This document shows, one piece after another, positions 23,465 to 33,779 of a DNA stretch of 64,000 nucleotides (positions are counted from its first letter, which is position 1; every line of letters begins with the position of its first letter). Both the position numbers and the translations under genes were made by a program. The DNA comes from Rotaria sp. Silwood1 (Eukaryota; Rotifera; Eurotatoria; Philodinida; Philodinidae): the NCBI GenBank assembly GCA_905250075.1, contig CAJNOP010000103.1, positions 504,441 to 568,440 on the forward strand. Direction: 5' to 3'. Under the pieces are notes generated by a model. The model was not told the DNA's origin and searched no databases. It saw only the letters and a list, made by a program, of their open reading frames with translations.

Positions 23465-24455
23465 AAAAACATGATATCAATGATGACATTCTTTCCCTAT
23501 TAAGAATGTAGTTCCCTTTGGTTTTTGGTTTTTGTATCAATCATGATCAACTTTTTTTCTATTCAAATATGTTATCGTCTGAATTCATACAAGATCAAAT
23601 AAAGGTTTTGCTATTGGTCTGGAATTGGGCGAAAAGTTCCGTTTGAATTTTTTTCGATCAATTCCAATCAACTGCACTGATTTTGAGATCTGTATTTTAT
23701 GTTAGACAAAACCTCTGTATAGATTTGGAAAGAGCACTCGAAAGTGAACACTACTGAAATAAAGAATTGCTAAAGGTCTGATAATTTTCAATATCGGATA
23801 TGTGTTTTTGTACACAGGGATAAACTAATCCTTACCAAATCCTTCAGTCTGTAATCTGAGTTTAAAATATTTTCAGCATTTAGGATTGTAAGACTTACAG
23901 ATTTATCATTTCAGTAGTGTTCGGTTTTGAATGCGCTTTCCAAATCTATACACTGTAAATATTATTGAAATTCTATTTTGTAGAAAGTCGACTTTAAATA
24001 AGCTAAAGCATTGTCAAACTTTTATTATTCATTCGTCGAATTTCAAACTTTCAGAAAATGCTTGAAAATAATAGAAATTCAATTTGATTTCCTGCAGAAA
24101 ATCGAAACTTGAATATCTATAGTTTATTTTCAAGAAAGTAGAAATTCATCTCCGAAATCGTATAGGCATTCCTAGAAACTCATCGACGAATTCGTATGAG
24201 CATTCCTAAAATAACAGTGTACAGAGGTTTTGTCTAATACAAAATAGAGATCTCGAAATCAGTGCAGTTGATTGGAATTGATCGAAAACAATTAAAAACG
24301 GAACTTTTTGCCCCACTCCAGATCAATACCGAAATCTTTGTTTTATGTTTCATGATTTTTTACAACAGCTTCGGATAGAAAAAAAAAGTTGATTATGATT
24401 GATATGAAAAAGTTTGAAGCAGCTGCATTCTTTATAAGGAAAAAATATCATCGTA
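23465..24455. mobile_element. Fold-back element about 1 kb with nested smaller inverted repeat
   Basis: The left arm (about 23480-23722) recurs inverted at about 24219-24440; shared blocks include TCAATCATGATCAACTTTTTTTCT, GAAAAGTTCCGTTT, TCGATCAATTCCAATCAACT and GACAAAACCTCTGTA. Inside, a second inverted pair (GTATAGATTTGGAAAG...AACACTACTGAAAT at about 23717-23765 and 23903-23955) suggests a nested insertion. No coding capacity. Confidence 0.65.
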
Positions 24456-24796
24456 AACATAAGTTGATTTGATGTTTGTTGGTCAGTGACATGAAATGTT
24501 TTTTCTTTATCTTTTTCTGCATTGAAAATCATCAAAAACAATTCGCGTTCTACTGTATCCGAAAATCGATAAACGATTTAGCATTCATGTACACAAACAA
24601 AAAGTTCTCGATAGATGTTGAAAATAAACTATTGCCGAAATTTGTCGATATCAGGAATGTGTCATTTTTTGTGCTTGACTTTTATGTTCAACTTTCTGAT
24701 TTCGAACAGCACACTTTCGCTTTCTTTGGTTTATTTATCAGTATGATCAAGTTCTTGTTGTTACACTTTGTATGAATGATTAAAAACCATATCGTT

Positions 24797-24950
24797 GACT
24801 GAGCTGGGATCGGTTGGCATTTTTTCCGAACCGAACCGAATCGAAAAAATCTGTAACGGAACCGAACGTAACCGACTGAATTTTTAAAAATTCCGGACCG
24901 AACCGAAATCGGTTCGGTTCGGTTAAAAACCGAACTGGTCCCATTTTCGA
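24797..24950. mobile_element. Short hAT-like palindromic MITE or end fragment
   Basis: GCTGGGATCGGTTGGC...CCGAACCGAACC runs into an inverted partner ending CGGTTCGGTTCGGTT...AACTGGTCCC. It is the same family as the end at 22866. Target duplication not resolved. Confidence 0.45.
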
Positions 24951-25061
24951 TACTCTAAATGATCGAAAATATGACACAATTGACTATTGATATCATACAA
25001 ATATGGTTTAGATGTGCAAATATATGCTCAAAATGGTCACAATAATGGTCCAGGCGGCCAT

Positions 25062-25395
25062 CAAGGGCTATACTATGGGGTATTCATAAGTCCTTAAGGG
25101 CTCTCCTATGGAGGTACCCTTAGGTCCTCAAGTGCTATACTATGGGGCACCCTTAGGTCCTCAAGGACGATCCTATGGAGGTATTCATAAGTCCTCAAGG
25201 GCTATACTATGGGGTATTCATAAGTCCTTAAGAGCTCTCCTATGGAGGTACCCTCAGGTCCTCAAGTGCTATACTATGGGACACCCTTATGTCCTCAAGG
25301 GTGGTCCTATGGGGTATCCTTAGGTCCTCACGTGCTGCATTATGGGGGTTCCCTTAGGTTCTTAAGGGCTATTCTCTGGGGGGGGGGGGGATCCT
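25062..25395. repeat. Minisatellite, alternating units of about 33.5 bp (67-bp dimer)
   Basis: About ten units alternate TATACTATGGGG and CTCCTATGGAGG cores separated by TATTCATAAGTCCTCAAGG or CACCCTTAGGTCCTCAA. The last units run into a G13 homopolymer. Apparent open frames through it are artefacts. Confidence 0.8.
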
Positions 25396-25800
25396 TAGTT
25401 TTTCGAGAGCTTTTTCTATCGACCAATCAGATAGAAGGGAGTTGTTTCTTCGTTATTGTAAGGACAAAGCATACTGTTATTCGGGTCATAAGAAAGAGGA
25501 CCACGGATAACCCCCTGATCGGCCCGAACAACACTATGTTGTGCACTTACAATAGAGAAAAAACCCCGCTGAAATCTGATTGGTCCTCAATTAACCAATC
25601 ACATTTCAGGAAGGCCTTTCTGCGCTATTATGAGGACATAGGATACTGTTGTTCGGACGGATCAGTGGATTATCCGTGGTCTTCTTTCTTATAACCCAAA
25701 TAACAGTATGCTTTGTCCTTACAATAGCGGAGAAACAACTTCCTTGAACCTGATTGGTCGATAGAAAAAGCTGTCGACCAACTAAGGGTACCCCTATGGG
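25390..25800. repeat. Palindrome with arms of about 170-190 bp
   Basis: GGATCCTTAG...AGCTTTTTCTATCGACC and the following 150 bp recur inverted at about 25610-25800. The centre is ctgattggtcctcaattaac. The right flank also carries an inverted piece of the adjoining minisatellite unit (aagggtacccctatggg). The inversion therefore copied part of the minisatellite too. Confidence 0.7.
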
Positions 25801-26175
25801 TAGCCCTTGATAAAATTTTGAGCAACTCCAGCTCCCAGGAACTCTTCGCCAACTTTCTGATGCAGCTCTCGCGAGCTGTGGAGCTGAAGCTGCCACACAC
25901 CTAATACTAACTGATCTCTCTCAACAGTTTTTTGATAGGCACTGATCTATATAGCGGTTATTTATGAATGAGTTGATGCTATCAAACAGCTTATTTCAGC
26001 CTTCTCATTAGATTTGTAATTGGTCCATTCTGAGTCATGCTTGTCAACTGCACAAATATGCTGGAATGAAGCTAAAGGAAACTTAATGCTATAATAGAAG
26101 TGTCCGATTCTCAAAAGACGAACTCGTCCCTAGGATGAGTGCTAAAAATAGAACTGTTCCAAGACACAGTTGTGA
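25801..26175. other. Intergenic
   Basis: I recognise no gene. Short frames here overlap the palindrome and its right flank. Confidence 0.4.
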
Positions 26176-26350
26176 AAAAAGAACTGGTCGCTTCACCCAG
26201 TTCTCGAAAAAAGAACTGGTCGCTTCACCCAGTTCTCGAAAAAAGAACTGGTCACTCTACCCAGTTCTCGAAAAAAGAACTGGTCATCATACCCAGTTCT
26301 CGGAAAAAGAACTGGGCACTTTACCCAGTTCTTGGAAAATATGCAGTTCA
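26176..26350. repeat. 32-bp tandem repeat of self-complementary units
   Basis: Five units of GAACTGGTCGCTTCACCCAG followed by TTCTCGAAAAAA; each is itself a small hairpin (AAGAACTGG against CCAGTTCT). A decayed sixth copy follows. Confidence 0.8.
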
Positions 26351-26611
26351 TAGAACTGGGAACTGTTCTAGGTCTGCTGGCGATTTTCGTCACAAATGCA
26401 GTTAGGGTCTATACGATATCCACAGGAAATTTCAGCCCATCATATTGAGCTAAAGTAGAATTGGACGTATCACAATTGAAAGGGATCAACTTTCGTTGGA
26501 CAAAGTTTTCTGGATTATCTTTGAAACTTAGCTGTTGTCTCCATATACATTAAAAAAACTGGATTCTTATAAATGAAAAAAGGAAAAAATGCGCTGCGTT
26601 TTGGCATATAC

Positions 26612-27578
26612 ACATTTTTTAAACTAACTTTTATAGAAAATATTATGATTAGTTTATGAAAGACTGGACATATAGTTAACGTCAACTCTTTACGCATGTC
26701 CTATTGAGACTAAATTTCTTTTTTAAATATGACATTCTAAGGAGCGTCAGACGCTCTTTATGATGGAAGACGTTTTAGACTTTAACAATAGTCCGTTGCA
26801 GAGTTAAATGGTCGTGGCCATTTTTTGAATAACTTTCGATCGGCTAAGGCTATCGAGCTCGGGGTTTCGTTATTGGAAAGAGCGAGCTCCAAGACGTCTA
26901 TCTCTTCAATTAGTATTAAGTCAAAATGCATTTTTTTACTACTGTTTATACATCGGTACCTTTTTGTTACCTATTTTTAACGAATTTTTTCGATAATCTA
27001 ACTTCAAATTACACCAAACTATAGCCTGAATTCCACTGTATACGCAATAATAATAGCACATATCAAAGTGGTCTTGTTGAAAACAAAAGAGATCAAGAAG
27101 ATTATATCAATGTGTCAATTTCTTACCATGTATACAGCGGAATTCAGGCTACTTTTTGGTATAATTTGAAGTTAGATTATCGAAAAAATTCGTTAAAAAC
27201 AGGTAACAAAAAGGTACCGATGTATAAGCAGTAGTAAAGAAATGCGTTTTGACTTAATACTAATTGGAGGAATAGGCGCCTCGAAGCTCGCTCTTTCCAA
27301 TAACGAAACCCCGAGCTCGATAGCCTTAGCCGATCGAAAGTTATTCAAAAAATGGCCACGACCATTTAACTCTGTAATGGACTATAAATAACTTTAATAG
27401 TTTTTTAAGCTACTTTCTAGCAGATGCTTTTAGTTTTTATTGCGCTCATTCGAGTTTCATACTTTAAAAAAACAGCCTGTATAGAACATACATAAAGAGT
27501 TGACGTTAATTATATGTCAACTCTTTCATAAACTAACCATAATATTTAACATAGAAGTTAGTTTTAAAAAATGGGTGT
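26612..27578. mobile_element. Large fold-back element (arms over 400 bp)
   Basis: The outer arms (ACACATTTTTTAAACTAACTT... at 26612-26700, inverted at 27484-27578) and inner arms (26786-27049 and 27126-27392) are highly similar. The inner arms share GCCTGAATTCC, ATTTTTTCGATAATCTAACTTCAAATT and CGATCGGCTAAGGCTATCGAGCTCGGGG. The spacer is about 76 bp. No coding sequence. A diverged single arm of the same family lies at about 54100-54310. Confidence 0.75.
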
Positions 27579-27630
27579 AGGTATGGTTGTGAACTCTACG
27601 TGCATGTCTTCGGCGGGACCCACACCCCTG
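27573..27630. repeat. Telomere-like hairpin tract, short
   Basis: GGGTGTAGGTATGG and CGGGACCCACACCCC face each other across about 25 bp directly at the edge of the fold-back element. A GATGCGTTTCGAC motif, possibly a decayed hammerhead core, follows at 27650. Confidence 0.6.
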
Positions 27631-29755
27631 TAGATGCTAAATTCAAAATAGATGCGTTTCGACACAAAGACTATGTACATTGGTAGTGAAGAGATTGATT
27701 AAAAGAGCTGTAATCTCATACAAAACACTCTAATCATTATTGTGCAAGGCTTGTATTCGATGAAGTTAATAAATTCCTTGTTGTATGAGAAGCATTAGGC
27801 ACTTAGTGAGCATTCAGTGTCAACTGATCGTTCCATTAATCAAGTAAATTATGCACCTTTTATTCGGTAAGCTTCCTCTCAGAAAATACCGATTTACAAA
27901 AAGATATCTTTCATTGACTATATCTATATATTACCATAAGTTTTAGAGTAAAAATGCACCAAAGATACTTCTTTTTCATTTCCTTTCACTATAAGAGCCC
28001 ACTAGCACTCTTTAAGAGATTCTATAACTATGATGATTTCAGAATGATTTTAGAATTTCCGAAAAGTTCTGACAGTTCTTACTGTTTCTTAGGTTCTGGG
28101 ATTGGTTAGAACTATGTTTAATTGATTTTGATACCTTAGGTTTTTTAATGAATCTTTTAGTTCTCAATATTCAAGAAGTGTAAAATTCATAGAATGCAAG
28201 TATTTTCTATGATCTTCATTTCAATTCTTCTGAAGCATTCATTTCTACAATTTTTGTAGAAAGACGGAACAGCATTCTGGAAACCTTCGATGGGTTTTGT
28301 AAAATAGATTAACAATGTTTTCTATTTAGTAAAGCATTGCAGCAAAAATAAGGGATTCAATAAAATTTTCTGAAATTGCTTGCATAATGTACTGATTCTT
28401 TTTTGGGTGATATTCATTTATATTAAAATATTATCATCAAATTATTTCTAATCTAAAAACAACCAGTAAAAAACTCAAAATAAAAATTTGTTGAATTAAA
28501 TGATATCTTGAAGATGAAAGAAAAACTAACTCTATGAAATCATTGAAATTTACCTGATATCGATGATCGTATTCAGTCGTGTACACACATTACGAACTGA
28601 ATATCAAATTATGAATTCATCAAGATTGTCCAGGATGCGATAGACAAGCTCGGCAGGTAATTCCAGGAGAACTGATGGAACTTGATTAGCCATAAATGTA
28701 GCTTGTATTCGAACAGTATATTTTGTTACAATGGATGTCTGTTGAAACTGATTTTTCCCTATATCGATGTGTTTATTAACTACGTGTCATTAAGCTTCAT
28801 CATGCTTGAGTGATTTTTTTTCTAACACAGAATTGAAACAAGTGCGATACGACTAATCCAATGGACAAGCAAGTTTAGAAAGGTAGATGTCAATATATTA
28901 TATGCTTTCATCTGAATTTTTGAATGAAACTTTCAAATATTTATAACTGACCGTTCCCTAGAATTTTCATCCTTCTTTAATATAGTCAAGGTCTCGTTCA
29001 AGTTTTCTTTTTTTGTCTGTTTCATTGTGGCTTTCGAGATAGAAGTAAGGGGGAAAAAGATAAGCAAAACTAGTGGAAGATAAGAAAAGCAATAGACAAA
29101 GAGAGCGACAAACATATCGGTAGAGGTAGAGATATGTCAATATTGTGATATTATCGTTACAAAATCCAATCTTCAATAGTAAAGAGAAAACAATGTAATA
29201 ACATCATTCTAATTTTTTTCATCGACAATACAGAAATATTTTAACAAAGGGTAACTATTCTCAATCCACCATAATGTTTAATTTACGTGTAATCAAATTT
29301 TTGGAAAAGAAAAACGCGGTGAACAAAAAACCTTTAAACGAATTTCCAATGAAAGAGCATTAAAAGACAAATAATTCTGCAAATGTTTCACATCTTAATA
29401 CGAAAACTCTTTTTTAAATTTGTGAATTCAAACAATTTCTTGAACTTTTGCTGAGGAGGAAAAGTCTTCAGGTATGTCTTTGGGATTTCAACGAAAATTA
29501 TATGGGTTTATCAAGTTAAGTATGCTAATCTCAAATACAGCAAAATTACCGGTCTAATACTGCTCCGATAAAAAAAAGTTGCAGAAAAATATCTTTTGAC
29601 TAAGAACCTGAGGGCACCATAGATGAATTTTTTCGATGAAAAAACAGTTCGTAAAAAAATCTCAAACATTGACAAGTCGACTCAGTTTTTGGTTCTGATT
29701 CCAAAACTGTTATTGGTTTTGACACATGGGGTACTCTTCTGACCGAAATCTCCTG
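27631..29755. other. Intergenic, no recognisable gene
   Basis: About 2.1 kb of AT-rich sequence. Open frames are short and show no protein family. No clear repeat pairs were noticed. Confidence 0.5.
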
Positions 29756-29928
29756 AGGGTGTGGGTCATCTTAGCTTAACTCGCACTTCACAACCACACC
29801 CAGCAACTAATACATATGAATTATTACTCAATTTATGTATAACTGTTTCTTGCCTAATATTAATTTCTGGGCATGATTGTGGATGAGAGGAACACTCACA
29901 TTCACACCCAGATCCACACCCACATCCT
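29756..29928. repeat. Two short telomere-like inverted tracts
   Basis: GGGTGTGGG (29757-29765) faces CACACCC (29795-29801). A second C-rich tract, CACACCCAGATCCACACCCAC, lies at about 29904-29925 with a GTGGATGAGAGG arm at 29878. Confidence 0.55.
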
Positions 29929-30096
29929 TCGATAGCTACTGTCTATGGCTTCAGAATCGACAATAATTCACCGTGAACTCTCTCATTCACACATTCCTTG
30001 CGAAATAAAAATGCGATATTCTATTTGAAGACGTGCGATTGAGACAGATATGATTGATAATACTGGATAAAAACTCAGAAATCAATACTAAGATAT

Positions 30097-30295
30097 CAGT
30101 GGCGAATTTAGGGGAAGGGGGCGCTTGGGGCGATCGCCCCCATTCGAAAAAAAAATTTTCGATTTTTCCCAGCAGAAAAGACTTAAAAATAGAGTGCATG
30201 CTACTACTAATGAACTTCAAAACTCGATTTTTGGTCAAAATCGCCCCATATCTATCAAATCGCCCCTTATCAAAAAAATCCTAGATCCGCCGCTG
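30097..30295. mobile_element. 199-bp hAT MITE with 8-bp TSD
   Basis: The ends are CAGTGGCGAATTTAGG and, read inward from the right, CAGCGGCGGATCTAGG. A perfect 8-bp duplication TAAGATAT flanks it at 30089-30096 and 30296-30303. It is a complete, non-coding hAT derivative related to the lone end at 23098. Confidence 0.9.
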
Positions 30296-30303
30296 TAAGA
30301 TAT

Positions 30304-31082
30304 ATTTCTAAAACCGATAGTCTTGTGAAGCAATAGGACGATTCGTTTTATGATTCCCTTAAAGTAAGCTACTTCAAAAGCAAAAGAAAAGCACAAGAAA
30401 GATTTTTGTTTGACTCATACATTATTTGATAGAGCTCATCAAGCTAGTCGATAGTCACCTTTTCATCTTTTCTTGATTATGTATGCCCTCAACAAAAAGT
30501 CTCCAAAATACAAATAGCAACAGATAACAAGAATTTTGAAACTCAGCAGGAGATACGAATTTTCGCCGTTTTACTCTTACTCGACCTTTCTGAAACAATT
30601 TTATTCGGATTCAGCATCTTCAAGCGAATATATCCATGTAATTTTGACAATATTTCTTCCTTCTTGTCTCTCTCAGTAAGATGCATTACGTTGCCATACG
30701 AATGCTGTGACGCCATCATCGCCCGAATGCATCAACTCCTTTAGACTAAGAGCTTTCCTCGATATTCGAATAAGTGCCCCATATGAAACAAATCAACCTA
30801 CTACTATTGCATATAGAAACAACACTACTAGCAGCCGTTTGAATCGTTCATGGTATTGCAAATTTGTATGTTTCAAATCGATCGATACTTTTTCTAGTTG
30901 ATATCTCATGGAGGTTGATCTGAAACGCTCCATGTTTTTGACTACTTCGCAGCCTCCCCGTTGCAGAAATATCGGGCGAATATTTTCGTACTCAATTCAC
31001 AATTACATTTCTGCTGAATCATTCTCATATGATTGGGTAAGAAAGTCAGCAAGGATTCTTTAGAGTAAAAAATTAATAAGAA
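30304..31082. other. Intergenic
   Basis: No gene recognised. A 64-codon frame at 30707-30901 has no family features. Confidence 0.4.
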
Positions 31083-31192
31083 GGGTGTGGTTGTGGATGT
31101 GAGTGTGGGTGTGTAAATAAAGTACTCTGACCTACACCCACATCCATACCCAACTCACACCCACACCCACACACACCCACACCCCACACCCT
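31083..31192. repeat. Telomere-like (TGTGGG) hairpin tract
   Basis: AGGGTGTGGTTGTGGATGTG... (31083-31114) and CCTACACCCACATCC...CACACCCT (31131-31192) are separated by about 16 bp. Confidence 0.85.
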
Positions 31193-31439
31193 AACATATT
31201 ATTCTTCCTTGATGTTCGATAACATTTAGTCTTCTTTTATGTTCTCTTTGATTTACAATTAGTTCGGATACGAACGGTATCAATTGGTCGAATCTTTTCG
31301 GCAACGAAAAAAAATAACGTGACTTTGTGAATTCATTACTACCTTCACTGTCGCTCTCTCTGCTTGACAACTTAGCAGAAATTTTCTCTCAATGTCTGTT
31401 GTTTGAGAAAGTATTGCCTCATTTGATCTATTCACTTCA

Positions 31440-32300
31440 TTTTTTCTTTACATTTTTGTGAAAAATTTTTGGCCAGTATTTATTTGAGCAATAAAAATAT
31501 TGAAATGAGCAATAATTGAAATATAATCTAGCAATAATTTTCAAGCAATAAAAAAAATTTATTTGAGCAATTTTACACTACTAAACGTACAATAGTTAAT
31601 TCATTAAATAGCAGTAGTCATTTCATATTTTAGGAATAAAAAAAGAGAAACTACATTCTTGTCAGTTACAATTGAAAATAAAAAAAAGAAAAATGAAAAC
31701 GGAGTACATTATTATGTCAATAAAGCTTTTTTTTACTTTAGATGGTCTGTGTCTTTTTTGTTTTTGTATCTATTTCCACATTTTTTGTCTGTGGTGGAGG
31801 TTTACAATATTTTAACCTGATGGATATACCAATGATGTGCTTGCAAATATAATTTTAAGGAATGATCGGCATTTTCCTTTCCTCTCATATATATCTGATG
31901 GACTTTTCCTTTCTTTCTGTTCTTCTTGCTTTCATGCTGTTCCATGGATTTTTCTTTCGTTGTTCATCATCTATGAGATTTTCTATCTTATGGATTTTCC
32001 AGCACTTGCCATCGCCCTATATATAGCGTTACGTTTCTTATATGGATGCAGATATAGGAGATATACATAGACTGATACATATATACATACGATGAGATTG
32101 AGATCTCACACCCTTTTCATATAAAATTTATCTTATATAAAGTTTACCTTCAATTTAAATAAATTATTGCTCGTTCAGTATTATTATTGCTCATTCAGTA
32201 TTATTATTGCTAAATTTAATTATTGCTCCTTTAAATTATTTTATTGCTCAATTAAATATAAGTCAAAATTTTTATGCGTTGTAGTGTCAAACTCGTTCTA
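31440..32300. mobile_element. Non-autonomous element with subterminal AGCAATAA repeats
   Basis: The left end (AAAAATTTTTGG...TATTTATTTGAGCAATAAA) matches the inverted right end (AAAAATTTTGAC...TATTTAATTGAGCAATAAA). Four to five GAGCAATAA copies sit inside each end. Repeated subterminal octamers of this sort are typical transposase-binding sites. The interior (31575-32150) is pyrimidine-rich with no recognisable transposase. Confidence 0.6.
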
Positions 32301-32782
32301 TTCAAACAAGAAAATAGATTGAATAACAACTGATTAGGGCAAAATTTCATTTTTTTTGTTATAAACTCCATACTATGAGATGCCTGATTACAGAATCCTG
32401 AGTGTGTGATCTAGAAATTTTGTTGTAATCAGATGATTTCATCTGCATTCAAATGTAGTTCTTGACTGACTACGATATATTCACTTTAAAGAATTGTCAC
32501 TTTTTGAGGTATTTGATCATGCTTTAGTTTATTTTGATATACATAGATAACTGTGAAGAAAGAAAGGAAACTATTGATGCATAGCATTAAGCAGAAGAGG
32601 ATATTACAAGTGATATGAAAGAGGAATCTAATTTATAGGAGACAAGCAAGCAGTAATCAAGCATGTGATTATCTATCGATAAAATAAGAGAATGAAGCTG
32701 TCAAATGATCCGATAATTCAGAATCTAAAAGAAAATTGATGTATTCGAAGTTCCATGTCCTCAATATCAGCAGAGATGACGA

Positions 32783-33070
32783 TTAACAGTTAGTGACGGC
32801 AAAGCTTCGGATCGTTTGAGAAGAAGTCTTCGACCAATCAGGACAAGAGAAACCCACTTGATTACTGCAACCACTGCCACTGTAGAAGCGAATGCAGCAA
32901 TTTTCGAAGAAGCCACGATCCCATGAGAATCGCTGACCAGCACCATGATACTTATTCGTACAGCCTCGATTCGATTTGCCATCGTACACTGTTCCACCGA
33001 GAGTCAATGTCCAACTTTGAACCAAAGTCATGCAAAGAGCAATGATGAGAAAAATAACCCACGTCTTCAT
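32783..33070 (-). CDS. Small secreted cysteine-rich protein (95 aa)
   Basis: The N-terminal signal peptide is clear (MKTWVIFLIIALCMTLVQS, about 19 residues). The mature part has six cysteines (37, 58, 59, 68, 76, 95), enough for three disulfides. The spacing with CCIRFYSGSGC and a final IRSFAVTNC is reminiscent of small secreted fungal proteins with an 'IxSF' ending, but I cannot assign a family. A TATAAAAG box lies about 135 bp upstream (33201-33208, minus strand). It appears to be a single-exon gene. Function unknown; extracellular or cuticle/gut secretion is plausible. Confidence 0.75.
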   Translation of the reverse strand: MKTWVIFLIIALCMTLVQSWTLTLGGTVYDGKSNRGCTNKYHGAGQRFSWDRGFFENCCIRFYSGSGCSNQVGFSCPDWSKTSSQTIRSFAVTNC

Positions 33071-33200
33071 TGATGGAAGATCAAAAACTTTCTTGAGATG
33101 TTGCTGAGGGGTTCAAGGTTTGAATGCGAAGTACAAGATATTCAGCCAACAATCTTCTTTTTGTGAGATAGTCAGTGCCGATTGCGATCGATTCAAGTGC

Positions 33201-33208
33201 TTTTATAT
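33201..33208 (-). promoter_or_regulatory. TATA box of the 95-aa secreted protein gene
   Basis: On the minus strand the sequence reads TATAAAAG, about 135 bp before the ATG at 33070, leaving room for a leader of about 100 nt. Confidence 0.45.
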
Positions 33209-33537
33209 TGTCCGCATTTACTCTATCCTCTCTTATTCATATATGCACTCGTAATAATGTAAGTTCTGTTTCTTCTACTATAAATCAAGCAGCAATCGAA
33301 TCTATTGATATTTGCGATATAGCTTGTAAAATACTTCAGAATAGATCTATTGCGAAGAAAATATGCACAAAACGCATAACTGCTAATCTTGTAATCGAAG
33401 GCAAACAGAAACTATTTGCTTATCTCAATCGTGCAACATTATCGACCAATAGACAAATATGCCTCTTCCTCGATCTATTTCGAGTGTAACCAAACTCGTT
33501 GATTTGCACGCGATAGTTGATGTACAAAAATTAAAAT

Positions 33538-33683
33538 GGTGTGGGGTGTGGATGCGGATGTAAGTGTAGGTGTGAGTGTGAATGTGGGTGTAGGTGGTAG
33601 ATGTTTCGTCAATTCACTCGGGCACTCACACCTAAACACTCACACGCGCATCGACTCACGTCCAAACACCCACACCCACGCCC
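33538..33683. repeat. Telomere-like hairpin tract, degenerate
   Basis: The G-rich arm (GTGTGGGGTGTGGATGCGGATG...) covers 33538-33597 and the C-rich arm covers 33623-33683. The spacer contains GATGTTTCGTC, possibly a decayed hammerhead core. Confidence 0.7.
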
Positions 33684-33779
33684 TTCCAACATGATAACAC
33701 TGTACGAATACAATATTGTTCCTCATCTATTGATGAACAATCTAAATATATTAATTATTGAATTGAAATTATTCAATGA

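Noticed and set aside
25108-25900. Open frames of 70-150 codons with repeated peptides
   Set aside because: They read through the 33.5-bp minisatellite and the adjoining palindrome; repeat period and mirror-image frames explain them.
25062-26350. Possible CRISPR array from regularly spaced repeats
   Set aside because: The units are contiguous and there are no unique spacers between constant repeats; the genome is eukaryotic.
26135-26405. Overlapping frames encoding repeated KKNWSL/RTGH peptides
   Set aside because: They arise from the 32-bp tandem repeat, whose length is not a multiple of three.
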